Assembly (NCBI GenBank): GCA_001510575.1
Contig: LNGK01000005.1
Coordinates: forward strand, 2,604,574-2,668,573
Direction: 5' to 3'
Source: Knoxdaviesia capensis
Taxonomy: Eukaryota; Ascomycota; Sordariomycetes; Microascales; Gondwanamycetaceae
DNA: 64,000 nucleotides
The translations under genes were made by a program, and so were the position numbers. The notes under the pieces are model-generated. The model saw nothing but the letters and a program-made list of their open reading frames with translations, searched no databases and was not told the origin of the DNA. This document shows, in pieces, positions 1 through 12,005 of this stretch. Position 1 is the first letter of the stretch, and each line of letters opens with the position of its first letter.

Positions 1-826
1 CTTCGTCATCCTCGTCGTCCTCGACGTCATCGAAGCGGAGATTGTCGAGGCCAGCATAGGTGCTGGACAGCATCATGATGCCCTCGTAGATTCCGAAGTG
101 GACGTGGGCGGCGAACAGGCCAGAAGTCTTCGTAGCGGAAATGTCGAGAGAAAGTTTACCAGCCACGTCGGGCCACATGTCAGCGATCTCCTTGGAGGTG
201 AGCGTGTATCCACCGGCGATGTCCAGAGCATTTGCGGTCACAGTGCCATTGGTCGTGGAAGTGGTCGTGGCCTTAGCAGGGGTAGCAGCGGCAGCCTTGG
301 GGGGGCGGCCACGGCCGCGGCCAGCAACAAGAGGCTTCGCGGGAGCCTTGGCGACAGCGCCCGACTTGCGGGGGCGGCCACGGCCGCGCTTTTCGGAGGG
401 AGCCACAGCAGCGGCAACAACAGCAACGGCCGCAGCAGCGGGAGCCGCAGCAGTGGCAGCCACCTTGGGAGGACGGCCACGGGGCTTGGGCTGGGCCACA
501 GCCGGGGCAGCAACGGCGGCAGGCTTGGCCACAGCCAGAGCAGGCTGCTCGACCTCCGCAGTATCAGACTTGCGGGGACGGCCCCGCGCGCGCTTCTCAG
601 TATCAGCCTTAGCAGCCGCCTTGGGGGCAGGGGCGGCGGTAGCCATAGGGGTGGTACCGGGAGTAACGTCCGACTTGCGGGGGCGGCCACGGCCGCGCTT
701 GACCTCCGAGTCCTGGGGGGCGACCGCGGTGGGCTTGACAGGAGTGGTAGTAATAGTAGTCGCAGTGTCGACCAGAGACTTACGGGGGCGGCCGCGGCCG
801 CGCTTCTCGGGAACCGCGTCAGGCAT
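1..826 (-). CDS. AT-hook DNA-binding protein, 3'-truncated by window edge
   Basis: The reading frame is open from the ATG at 826 to the left edge (275 codons seen, no intron needed), so the C-terminus is missing. The protein carries six AT-hook cores of the RGRPRK/RGRPPK type at about residues 8-16, 43-51, 78-86, 114-121, 146-154 and 169-177. They are separated by Ala/Pro/Thr/Val-rich linkers. A non-repetitive segment (about 200-265) follows, rich in aliphatic and aromatic residues (GGYTLTSKEIADMWPDVAG, then HVHFGIYEGIMML), and an acidic tail begins near 267. AT-hooks bind the minor groove of AT-rich DNA, so a nuclear chromatin role is the natural inference. I do not recognise the C-terminal segment. 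The start is the first ATG before the first hook. An HMGA-like architectural factor is an alternative description. Confidence 0.8.
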   Translation of the reverse strand, partial: MPDAVPEKRGRGRPRKSLVDTATTITTTPVKPTAVAPQDSEVKRGRGRPRKSDVTPGTTPMATAAPAPKAAAKADTEKRARGRPRKSDTAEVEQPALAVAKPAAVAAPAVAQPKPRGRPPKVAATAAAPAAAAVAVVAAAVAPSEKRGRGRPRKSGAVAKAPAKPLVAGRGRGRPPKAAAATPAKATTTSTTNGTVTANALDIAGGYTLTSKEIADMWPDVAGKLSLDISATKTSGLFAAHVHFGIYEGIMMLSSTYAGLDNLRFDDVEDDEDDE

Positions 827-2633
827 GTTTTCAGTGGTGCTTTTTTGAGCTGACTGAAAAGACGAGATGAAGGGTGCTTAAAAGTTGTCGCGCGGAATGA
901 AAGAGGAATGACGGGATCGATCAATTGGCGCGGGAAGAGGAGGTATTGAGAGTTACGCGAATGAATCGTTTGTACTGTCAAGATGGTGGTGGATGGAGCG
1001 TGTTAGTTGTGAAAAAAAAAGAAAAAAAGAAAAAGAAAAAAAAAGAAATTAAGGAAAAAAAAAGTTGGAGAATTCTTCTCAACCCCAGTTAAAAAAATCA
1101 TCGAAAAAATTCCCAGAAAATTCCAATTCAGGTCCGGAGCTCCAGATGACCAGCCTCAGAATTATCGGGAATTTTTTCCTCTTCAACTAAAAAGCTATCG
1201 CTGGGGGGGTGCGAAGACAAGCGAAAAACATCACGCGAAAGGAATATTTTAATTTTTTTTACCTTGGGAGAGAGCTGGACTTAGTGCGAGACCGATGATC
1301 CCAGCCAAAAGAAACCTTGGAACAAAAAAAAACGCTTCCACTTGATGAACAAGGATGGAAATGTGTCGATGGAAGAGGGAGAAGGAAAAAGGGAACAGGA
1401 AGAGGAGAGAAAAAATCGGGAGAGAGTTGGTGATGGGAGGAAGAGAGAGGAGGAGGAGGAGGAAGAAGAAGAAAAATAATTTGGATAGGGAAGAAGGGAA
1501 ACCAGAAAATTTACACAATGCGTGTTACCAGTACGCGTCGAGATAGAAGAGAAAAAAAAAAAGGGTAGGTCATAGATTAAAAAATAGAGTTTAAAAATAG
1601 GAGGGAAAAAAATGTTGAAATTCGTCGAGCTGATAGGGTGACGTTTCGTCTCTGGTTCCCGGTCTATACAAATGTGGTGTGGAGGTACTTGTGTCAGTAG
1701 GATGTGTACCTGGAGAAGGCAGATTTTGGGTAATCGAAGATGGATGAGCTCGTATATAGGCACGGGAAATGGTGGACGAGTGACTAGTGATGATAGGAAA
1801 AAAAGAAAGAAAGAATCATAGGCCTTTACTTTAGATACGGCCAAATAGTTTTGATCGTGAGTAATACCATGAATTATTTTTGAGCATGAAGGCAGGAGAG
1901 AGAAAGAAGACTCTCGAACGTGGGTCGTAGGTCGGAGTGGAAAGTCAGATAGGGAAAGTATATGAGGAAGAGGTAGAGCAGGGTCTGCTTCTCTATAGAC
2001 CTTAGAATCACTATTTAGAGACAGGATACATATGAGGAGGGACTAGACAAATCGGGCTTAAGATGAGTATATCACACTAGACATAGGGGATCAAAGGCAA
2101 ACACACACATATATAACGGTTAGGGCTTCATATAGGAATTCATAGTACAGTCTTTGTTCAGCTATATAGAGGGTTGCTATTAATAAGAAGGTATTCAAAG
2201 AAAGAACAGTGATATATTCTGGCATCATCATCATTTCACACTGATATCAACGTGGTCTAACAAGAATCTTATTAAGGCCATCAATCAGGAGCATATAGGT
2301 GAGCGAGGAGTGAGGAAATAAGTCATAAGAGGACATATATAAAGGAAAAATACCTAGGGCACATCTGGGGAGATCTGAAAAAAGAACAGGAAGCAAAAAG
2401 GGCATCAAACGGAAGCAATAAAGGAAATCTATAAGTCCACCTGCATCTGTCCCTTCATCTGTCTCATCCCATCATGAACCAATCCACCCCATAAGAAAAA
2501 CACCCACCAAAAAACCCCCCCGCTGGGAAAGTGTGGAGGAGAAACACCTCAAGCGCCAGGCGTACAAGAAGCAAGCAGTATGACAGCAAAGGCATCAAAT
2601 CAACAACATCGAAGAAGCAGAGTGGGAGCACGT
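827..2633 (-). promoter_or_regulatory. Pyrimidine-rich upstream region of the AT-hook gene; otherwise empty
   Basis: Read on the minus strand, roughly 827-1620 is dominated by C/T runs, including long T tracts at 1011-1060, as expected for a filamentous-fungal promoter or 5' leader of the AT-hook gene. From about 1620 to 2500 the sequence is AT-rich with no supported gene. The last ~130 bases are the probable 3' UTR of the deaminase gene, which is also on the minus strand. Open frames here are low-complexity Ser/Leu/Phe or Arg/Glu strings and are not treated as genes. Confidence 0.5.
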
Positions 2634-4593
2634 TCAAGCCATGGCGGGGACAAGATGGCCGTATTCCCGGATGATCTCGTCAACGAACGCATCCCACTTG
2701 GCCTGCCACATGGCGGTGACCTGCTCGCGCTCGCGGTCGGACATGCACGAGTGCGCCAGACTCCACTCGGCCATCTGCCGCCAGCCATGCAGCGTCATGG
2801 CCTCGGCGCCGACCATGACCTGGTAGAAGTCGTGCGACAGCCGCGACCGGAACAGCGTGCCGTTGTCGGACGACACCGTGCAGTGCACGTCGTTGGCCAG
2901 CAGCGTGTACATGGCGTGGCCGCCGACGCGCGGCGTCAGCCCCAGCAGCTCGTTCGAGATCGGGCACAGCTCCAGACACACGCCCTTGGCCTTCATGTGC
3001 TCCATCACGTACGGATGGCGCGCCAGCGCAAACCCGTGGCCAATGCGCTTCGACCCCAGCAGCAGCGCGTCGACCAGGTTGCCGTCGGCCGCGCCGCCGT
3101 AGTCCAGTGTCTCGCCACAGTGGAACAGAAACGGTATGTCCAGGCCCTCGGCGTCGCACTGGCGTCGGAACTCGAGCATCTGCGGGACGAACTGGCGCAG
3201 CGGGTGGCCCTTGCTCTCCTCGCCGACCAGGTCGAAGCCGGCGATCCACTCCGGCCAGCGGCGCTTGAACTGCATACACTCGTCCAGCGCGAACCGCACC
3301 ATCTCGTTGCTGAAGACGCGCGGCGTGCAGTAGATGATCTTGAGACCGCCAAAAGCACCCGGGTTCTTGGCCTGGAAAATATTGTACTCCTCGATAATCA
3401 GGTTCATGATGCCGACGTTGTCGATCATGCTGGTGCCGTCGTCGGTAAAGAGCTGGTTCGTCTTCATGAAGTTGGGGCGAAGCTCGGCGTATTGGATGCC
3501 GTCATTGACAAAGTCCGCCAGGCAGAGCTGGGTGTATCGGCGGTAAGCGGATTCGTAGTTGAACAGACCCTTCATCATGCGGGTCCGGCCGTTGAACTTT
3601 TCCCACGAGCTGTTCTGTGTGTTAGTGGGAGAACGAATGAAGTCAAAGAGGGGGAGAATCAAGAAACCTGGGGAGCGGGGTGACAAGTACTTACCCAAGA
3701 CTGGTTTGCAACAAGTTGTAAGCCTCCTCCTCGCTGAACACCAGCTTATTCCGAAGCCAGTCATCGGCCGAAGCCTTGGGATACATCTTCCCGAACTGGG
3801 CCAAAAACGTCGAAAAGGGCATGGTATGGCGCGGGGTGTAGTCGGCGCTGAACAGCGACGCCGGCTTCTCCTTCTCGGGCGGCAGAATCGAGAACTGGAT
3901 CTCACAGCGGTCAAAGTTCAGGTAGTCGTTACTAGGCACCAGCGGCAGATCGCTGGTGATGAACATGCGCGGCATGGTCTTGGCGATGTTCAGCAGGACC
4001 TCGGGGAGCAGGCAGGCGTTGAAGTGCACGTGCAAGTGGCCGCCCTTGGGCATGTTGCGGGCGATCTTGAACAGCTTGGTTTGTTCAATCAGGTCGGCGT
4101 TGGACAGGTAGTGGTCGCCGGGGAAGCGCGGGTGGGGTTGGCCGCCGTATCCGATGCGCGGGGCGGCAGCGCCGTACACCTCCGCGCGATCCAGGTCGCG
4201 CACATGCTGCACGATTCGGGCAGCGCGCTGCTCCTTGGCCGAGGCCTTCGCGGTGCAGGGGTAGTCGAAGGCGCGGACGGCCTCCCGGCGCACGATCTCG
4301 TCGCGCTGTCTCAGATACTCGGTCTCATTGGGAATACCGGAGGCCGAGACAAGAGCGGGAGCGGGGCAAGGGGCAGCCGTTTTGAGGCTGTGGCCGTTGG
4401 GAAGGCTCTGGCTGTTCGGGGCGGCGGCCACAGCAGCGGGGGAGCCAAGGCCGGCGCTGGGCGACAGCAGTGTGGGGTCCAAAATAGTAGGTGACAGCGG
4501 TATCTGCGTGCGCTCCAGGATGACCTGGTCGTGGGCATCAACAAGAAGGCGTGATGCGTCCATTTTGACGGAATCAACGGGCAGCTCACTCAA
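2634..4593 (-). CDS. ADGF/CECR1-type adenosine deaminase
   Basis: Two exons, 4593-3695 and 3609-2634, joined by an 85-nt GTAAGT...AG intron, give 624 aa. The product belongs to the metal-dependent adenosine/AMP deaminase superfamily, closest to ADGF/CECR1 (ADA2). These enzymes deaminate adenosine to inosine at a zinc site in a TIM barrel. Visible motifs: GGHLHVHFNAC near residue 175 (the HxH metal ligands), FLFHCGET (metal His and catalytic Glu, with Cys where Ala is common), RIGHGFAL, and VSSDNGTLF near the C-terminus. That last motif keeps the metal-binding Asp but has Asn where ADA enzymes usually have a second Asp. The first ~75 residues are low-complexity Pro/Ala/Ser and show no clear signal peptide, so a cytosolic location is possible although animal ADA2 is secreted. 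Met11 is an alternative start. Family assignment is firm; substrate is inferred. Confidence 0.88.
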
Positions 4594-7500
4594 CGAGGCA
4601 GCCGGTGTTGAGTCGTCGATGGTTTTTTGCGGCTGAGGTGAGTCTGGCGAGTTTCGGATGTGTCAGCTTGAGTTCAGTGGAGTAAAGTGCGACGAATATG
4701 CACAGAGAAGAAGCCCGTGAGCTGAGAAAGATGGGGGGGGCTGAAGACGGATATATATATGGGACAGAGACGGATATATAGAGAGGGACATGGAAGGACA
4801 TCATTCAACATATACATCTGAACTGGAATGGACCTGGGCACAGGAACTTACCCTTGTTTTTTCTGGAGAATGGGAACAAGAAGCGATGGCGGAGGTGCAT
4901 TTGGTCCTGGTCCTGTGGCACTGTTGATTTAAGAGAGAGTTAAGAGAGAGTGAGGCGCCAAGCTGGGATATGTGCCAACGAAAATCAAGCGCAGGCAATG
5001 TGTGAGGCTTATGGTGATAATTGACAGATGAGAGACGATGAGATGAAGAGGAATAGAAAGATGAGAGACACGGGGAAGATGAGAGACACGGGGAAGATGA
5101 GAGACACGGGGAAGATGAGAGAAAGTGAGAGTGGAAGACGGAGAAATTTATATTCGAAGATCTCAGCAAACGAGGTTGAAGGTGACCGCAGCATGAAAAC
5201 CACCATCGAGAAACAGTTGTGAGGTCGGTATTTGGGTTTGGTGGCCGAGTTTAGGGTTAGTACATGTCACAGGTTAAGGGGAAGGTGAAAGGAGAAGCAA
5301 AGGCAGGCCAGCAAGTTAAGGCAGACAAGAAAGCCGGACGGGAAAAGAGGTGATACTAACGAAAATGGATGGAGTGATAGAAGAGTGAGGGGAGAAGATA
5401 GATGAGGTGTGAAAGAAGAGCAGGATAGCGAAAATGAAACAGAGGTTGAAAAAGCACAAAGGATGGCCGACGATATAGAAAAACAAAATTACTAACACGG
5501 GTAAGGCGCTAACTGCCAGCTATTTATAGGCTGGAGATGCAGTACTGTGAAAGGAAGAGAATGCATACGCTCTATGAATAGTCGAATACCAAGGCCTGAT
5601 ATTATCAATCTGCTAGAAGTGGTCTGCCAAGAAGCCTACATGCACAACTAACCCTACCAGAGATGATACTGTGCTGCTTTCTTCCTTTGTTCCAGGTCGG
5701 TGAAGCTTAGGCCGGGAAATGCCAGACACCAGCACCAGAGAGCGAAAGAGAAGCAGAGGGGGGTAGTATCTCAGAGGTCAAGCTAAATGTACTGGGGAGA
5801 ACTCTTGCCCTAGCAATTTTGCCTTCTGTATGGAGCGTCTGGTATGCGAGGAACGAGAGCGGATCTATAGCAGCAGCAAGCTGGCGTTGAATAAGGCAAG
5901 AAATACTGTGGTGGGAGTTGGAAACTAATCCAGTTAGGATCTCATGGAGTACGCAGGATATATTGAGGTGGGTGCGACAGTACATGGACGACCACGTATC
6001 AGCGAGCAGGGCGTACCATCTCACGCAGATGTGTTTGACAGCTGTGACCCTGTGGGGGGTAGGGTTCTGATACACCCACTGGCCCTCCCAATTTTGCTGG
6101 GACAAGAACAACAGCATGGGGTGGCAGTGCTAGACAAAAATGGGGGGTTCAACATATACAGCCCCACGAAGAGACCAAAGTGGACGACGAACCTAAACGG
6201 ACACAACTTTATCCAAGGACAGAGCTATATGGCAGTGATAGTCATAAGAGGGTGCATGTATGTGGTGTCACTCTGGTCTGCATCTGAGAATGAGCATGCG
6301 ATCAACAGCGAAAAGGTAGGCACACACATTGCCCGCACTTGCGTGATCTGTACAGCCTGGCTGGCTTTGTCAAGAGAGCCTCATCTCATCGTATGTGCGT
6401 GCGCCCGGTCTTTCGAAGAGGGACCAGTCTAGTTTCTGATTGTGGCTCATGACAGGCTGGCCGGTAAGAGACCAAGAGAAAAGAAGAAAGTCAAAGTGTT
6501 AAGCCCGTGGAAAGGGCCTCCAACTGCTGCCTTCAGTGTATGGGAGGAGCCAAATGACAGTATCACACGGTTTTGTTGAGATACAATTTATATGGATGAT
6601 GTCTGTCGATCGGCGCCAACCACTCTGAAAGAAGCATCAGGCAAGAGCAAGTGAGGATGTTCAGGGGTGCTTTCCTTCCATCAAACCATTTAGACGCGCG
6701 CCATTTCCCTCTTGGGCGTGCCTTCCTCCCAAAACCACCGACTTCCAGCTTCCAGAACCTCAGTCGCGAACATGTAAGTCTACGGTACCGACTTTCCGCT
6801 CTATTTGGCTTCGCTTCCCAGTGTATCGAGTACATCTGCATTTGACGCCAGATCGCCCGCGCGGCTGTGTCCTTAAAATGCCATTTATGGCCAACATCAG
6901 GCCGCCGACGACCGTTCCGGCCTCACATGATAATATATAGTTATAGAAGCGGCAGTTCTCACGCCTCTTCTTTTGGTCTCCCACCTGGTCGGTCAGTCCG
7001 GCGTCAGAATTCCAGGATGTTCGCCTCAACGGCATCCCAGTGAGCGAGCAATCAGGGACCACTCCCAACCCACGCGAAGCCCGCTGAAAATCCCAAAGGC
7101 CAAATACCAAGGACAACCCCAAGTGCCCAAGGGACCCTGCTATGGCTTCCCCGGGCGGCACGTGCTTGATGAACCTTTTGACCAGGAACCAGGCCCAACG
7201 GTCTCTCACTGAGGTCTATGCGCTTGGGCCTAAGCTCAGGCACGCAGCAAATCATAGCAACTCAACCTAGTGCCCTAGGTGCACAATGACGCAGGGAAGT
7301 TGACAAGTTCCTGGGTTTCGGTTTCTTCTTCAACCTGCTTTCGCTGCTGAGACATGCTAAATATAGTTTTGTCAATGTCTATGGCAAAAGGCCGGACGAC
7401 ATCTCCCTCTTCGAAACCTGCGCAAGTCTTAACCCTCTCGCAAGATGGAAAATCTCAAGCCGGAAGACGAGCCCAACTGCCAATGTCACCTGAGCCTTAG

Positions 7501-9204
7501 CCACACTGCAAGACCCGTCCAAGAATCGTGCGGCCTCGAGGCCGTTCGCGATTATCCCACCAGAACAGGACTTTGTCCCTTTTTTCAAAGGGCATATGAA
7601 CCTTGCGCGAGCACCGGATCGACATCTAGTCATCCCAGTGCCGGTGGCGTCCATTTGTTGCGAACACCTGCCTGTGGCCCAGTTCTGGTCACTACGCCGC
7701 GCGTATATCTATGCGAAAGGGTGTGGTGCATCTTTTTTTTTTGTCTGTATCCCGTTGCCTAAGCATACTTGTCAAGAGGCCCAGACTGCGAGGCTCGACC
7801 TCCGCACCAATCTGGCCTTGTGAGAAGCCTTGAAAGGGTCTGACTCGAACGGCCTTATTCCGTATATCCACCATCCGGATCCACAGCCTTGCCGAACTGT
7901 ATGTAGAGTCTGTGCCCCAAGATGCTGGGACATGAGACAAAGTTCCTGGAGTACCACAACTGTGCTTTTTTGGAAGCCACCGTCTTGTCTTATCGTGTCA
8001 TCCTTGCATCCGTCTCTTTTTTTTTCCCCAGCGCTTCTTTCCGCCTCAGAGTCTGCCTCAAGAGAGCTGCATTCTAGAACATACACACGTGGGATTTGAA
8101 AATTATAATATCCTTAAAGAATGTCCAGAGATAAGGGGCTGTGTCACCAAAAGTCGGTGGCATATCCCGGCTACCGAGATACAACAAACTACATGCCAAT
8201 TTACCTACGTTTCCAAGCCTGGTCGGTCTCATCGTTCTTTTCCGCTTTTACATTGAACACACATGTGTCAGCTTCGACCCCGGCCAACTAGCCCGGATAT
8301 CGGAGTGCTGGCCGGGTGGACCACCCCGTCGGAGCAAGTCTGCCCGCTCCCGAGCACTTCTGACTATTTACCCGCACCAGATCGATCGCTGGGCAATTTC
8401 CATTGTTCTGGGGCCAAAAGAGCACACCCGAACAGAATTTTTTATTCTATTTTTTGGAATTCCAAGCCAAGTTGACCAGGATGCCACTCAGAGTTATGGT
8501 TGAACACTTGTGTGGACCCTTATCCACCTTAACATCAACAGACCACCCAGACCTGTGTAGACCGACCCAGCCACTTTTGTCAAAGGACATGTGACACTCG
8601 TGAACACAGCCAGACTGCCATGTTCCAGATACGATACAGCCAAACTCCGACTCGACAGGAGAATTGCCTAAGCCTTGTCACAGAGGCAGTATGTCCTCGA
8701 ATCATATCACCTCATCATCACCCAACAGCCTGTATATAGCCGGCCTCGCTGCGGAACCCCATAGAAGTTATTCTCCCCGACACAAATTAATATAACTCAC
8801 GTACAGCCGTAAACATGGCCAATCTCCCCGGGATGAAAAGCAAAAGTCCAAACATGGCAATGTGGTAAGAGGGACCCGGTAAACTGGCGCTTGGGGTAAA
8901 ATGGATCTCATGCCCAGGCCTAAACAGCCACAAAAGAGCGTGATAAGCTCCGTATTAGTTGCTGCGACTGTCCGCATCCCTCCCTTCATCTCGTTCCAAC
9001 TGGTATCTTCTCTGTGTCCACTTCGTTATGTTCACATCCTCCGCCGAGGACGCCATCGAGTCAGCCCTGCAAGGAGATCCCATCACGAAACACCCTTGAG
9101 CTCTTGGAAGTGCCGAAGAGCTTCCTAGACAGGCCTACTGATACGAGCAAGCCCAAGGCACGCAACCACAAAAGAACCACCCCGCCGAAACCCAAGGTGG
9201 CACG
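4594..9204. other. 4.6-kb intergenic region between divergent deaminase and GMC genes
   Basis: No ORF here shows a recognisable domain, codon-like composition or splice pattern. The part next to the deaminase (about 4640-5520) is purine-rich on the plus strand, that is, pyrimidine-rich for the minus-strand gene, and holds a short 18-bp tandem repeat and a telobox-like motif. The middle and right parts (6500-9200) have mixed composition and scattered short frames, with no transposase or reverse-transcriptase similarity that I can see. An unrecognised ncRNA or a decayed element cannot be excluded. Confidence 0.5.
5061..5122. repeat. 18-bp tandem repeat, three full copies plus a partial
   Basis: The unit ATGAGAGACACGGGGAAG occurs perfectly at 5061-5078, 5079-5096 and 5097-5114, followed by a partial copy to 5122. 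It lies about 470 bp upstream of the deaminase start, inside its pyrimidine-rich (minus-strand) leader. It probably arose by slippage. An open frame crosses it, but nothing else supports coding. Confidence 0.9.
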
Positions 9205-11647
9205 ATGATTGTCCCCGTTGCTGTGCTGGCCGCCGTGCTGGCTGCCTCGCCGTCTGCCCATGCGCTGGCCATCCGCCAGACCGTCCCCGATGCGAAGATC
9301 CTGGCCAGCCCGGACGATCTGCTCGTCGAATACGACTATGTGATTGTCGGTGGAGGCACTGCGGGTCTGGTGGTGGCCGACAGATTGACTGAAAGTGGAA
9401 AAGGTACGTGCTCTCCGGATTTTCGGACGTTATGGTCTTCGTGACATCCTAGCGATGTCACTGTACCACCTTGTGTTCCGATGTGACTTTGGGGCCAGAT
9501 GAGAAATTTACTGACATGGTGAGGCTGTGACGGGGTGAAGACACCGTTCTGGTTATCGAACTTGGCGAGTACAGTACGTGCCCCTTTTCCTCGCGGCCAG
9601 TGAGACCTTCGAGTGTAAGAAAGTGATAATGCTGGGAAAACAAGCCCCTGGGTGCAGAGGCAACCAGACTGGATCAGAGCCAACGCCTCAGGCCGAAATA
9701 AGGTCCCCAGAACCCCGCATCTAAGACCCCTTATCTCCATAACCATAGAAAACACTTCCGCAGTGAACACCATCGCTGGCGGCACAGCCGCCTTCCGTGA
9801 CCGCGCGAACCTATTCAATTTCCCCTCGCAGCCTCAGGTCGCCCTGGGCGGGCGCACCGCCAGCGTGATCGGCGGTGTGATGCTCGGCGGCAGCTCTGGC
9901 GTGAACGGCCTGCAGGTGCACCGCGGCCACAAGGACGACTACAACCGCTGGGGCCGCTACTTCGCCGCCGAGGGCGCGGATGCTGACGCCGTAGACGATG
10001 TGCACGGCTGGAGCTGGGAGGGCCTGCTGCCATATTTCAAAAAGTCGTGGCACTTCCATCCGCCGAACGCCGACACCGCCGAGGAGCTGGACATCAAGTA
10101 CAACGAGGAATTCTGGGGCACCACCGCGAATGTCCACGCCTCGTTCCCCACCTTCAACTGGCCGTCTCTCCGGACTGTGCTAAACTCGTTCGCTGAGATT
10201 GCCGGCATCGAGCTCCCGGAGGACTCGGGCGCTGGACTTCCAGGCGCATACTGGTACCCGACGTCCGCCGATCCGGCTACCATGACGCGGTCGATGGCGC
10301 GCAATGGCCACTTCGACGGCCTCGAGCGCGATAATTACCACGCCCTGACCGGCCAGCGTGTTATCCGGGTGCTATTCGACGACGACAAGATCGCCATTGG
10401 TGTCGAGTTCGTCGGCGCTGCAGCGCGTTCCGCCGACGGTGCTCGGACGGTCAAGGCCCGCAAGGAGGTCGTGGTGGCGGCTGGCACGTACCATACGCCC
10501 CAGGTGCTCCAGGCGAGTGGTGTTGGTCCGAAGGCACTGCTTGAAGAGGCTGGGCTTGAAGTAGTTGTGGATTTGCCGGGTGTTGGGTGGAATCTGCAGG
10601 ATCACCCGTTGGGTGGTGGTGCAAACTTCATGTGTAAGTATACCATACCTGAAGGAATCTCGGGCGTGGCTGCTAACTCTTTCCTCTCACTGTATAGTTC
10701 AGAACTATACGTACGACATCAACGCAAACTCGCTGAATGTGAACCCGACTTTCCGGACCGAGGCCGATATCGAGTTCCGCGAGGAGCTCTCCGGTATGTC
10801 GTCCCCCGAAACCTGCCGTCATGGCGGTTCACTTACAGATAATTGTGTAAAGGGCCCTTCACGATCGCCTCTGGAAACGCCGCCTGCTTCCTGCCACTCC
10901 CCGCGATTGCCCCGGACGCCTTCGAAGACATCGCGGCGCGGTACGAAGCCCAAGACCCTGCCGCGTTCCTGCCCGCCGACATCGACCCGATCGTGGTCGC
11001 CGGCTACGCCGCCCAGCAGAAGCACATGGCGGCCGCAATGCGTAGCACCGGCTCAGGCTACCTCAACATCTTCCTGCGCGGCTCGGACTCCGAGGGCGGC
11101 GCCGTGTTCCTGCACCCGGTCAGCCGCGGCCGCGTGACCATCAACCCCGCCGACCCGTTCTTCAGCGAGCCGGCCGTCGACTACCGCACGCTGACCAACC
11201 CAACCGACGTGGAGATTGAGCGCGAGTTCGTGCGGTTCACGCGCCGGTGGATGGCGGAGGCGCCCAGTCTGCAGGCTATGGACCCCGTGGAAACCCGGCC
11301 CGGCGTCGACGTCGTGGATGACGAGGCTCTGGACACCTACATCACCGGCTCGGTCTCATCGACCTGCTTCCACCCCGTCGGCACTGCAGCCATGTTGCCC
11401 CGGGAACACGCCGGAGTTGTCGGTCAAGATCTTCTCGTGTACGGCGTCGGCCACTTGTCTGTGATTGATGCGTCCATCTTGCCAGATCTGCCCGGTGCCT
11501 ACACCCAGCAAACGGTGTTTGCAGTGGCCGAAAAGGTGAGTTCTTTCTTGTTTTCTTATCCGAAATCATGAAACGAGTATCGCGTCAGATGAGTTACTAA
11601 TGAAGTGTTTCCAGGCCGCGGATATCATCAAGGCAAGATCTGAGTAA
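9205..11647 (+). CDS. Secreted GMC (glucose-methanol-choline) oxidoreductase
   Basis: Six exons: 9205-9403, 9541-9573, 9764-10633, 10698-10793, 10853-11535 and 11615-11647, giving about 637 aa. The second intron could instead end at 9748, adding five residues in frame. The N-terminus is a classic signal peptide (MIVPVAVLAAVLAASPSAHA). The FAD-binding Rossmann motif VIVGGGTAGLVVADRL follows at about residues 46-61. The GMC signature region LGGSSGVNGLQVHRGH lies in exon 3, and the C-terminal catalytic block contains CFHPVGTAAMLP with the conserved His. Such flavoenzymes oxidise alcohols, sugars or aryl alcohols with oxygen or another acceptor, here presumably outside the cell. The second active-site position, often His or Asn, falls in PGAYTQQTVFAVAEK and reads as Tyr if my alignment by eye is right. 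The substrate cannot be told from the sequence. Confidence 0.88.
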
Positions 11648-12005
11648 GACGTCGGTTGGTTGTTAGGGTTTAAAAGGGGGACTGAGACTGTTGTGGCATC
11701 TAATCATGTGTTGATTCTTCTATTTAACCAGCGGCGTGCATCGGTGGAGTCCTCGATAAACACCACAGATGCCAGTCACCTGACTGGGTACGTCGCTGCA
11801 CGTGACTGTGCTCACCATGAAGTTTAATTATTAGGGTATAGCCTGAGTTTTGGAGACACACTCGGGTCTAACCCTAACATTTGAATCTCAACCCCTAATA
11901 TGCCTGCCTCCTTGCTGCCTGTTCTGTAGCATTTCCCGTTTGTGTTATGGTCATTATTGTCAACACGACAACCAAACCTGCACCACAAACAAAACAATCG
12001 TCCTT
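11648..12005 (+). promoter_or_regulatory. Short spacer: GMC 3' UTR and promoter of the OB-like gene
   Basis: This 358-bp stretch separates two plus-strand genes. It contains scattered CTAACCCTAA/TTAGGGTTT-like motifs (near 11665 and 11870) and short pyrimidine runs just before the next start codon. Nothing else is seen. Confidence 0.4.

Noticed and set aside
238..981. Overlapping frame rich in Leu/Pro/Arg on the same strand as the AT-hook gene
   Set aside because: It is a shifted reading of the GC-rich AT-hook repeats; only the other frame yields RGRPRK motifs.
1249..1844. Long minus-strand frames
   Set aside because: Composition is Ser/Leu/Phe low complexity produced by pyrimidine runs; no start context, splice signals or domain.
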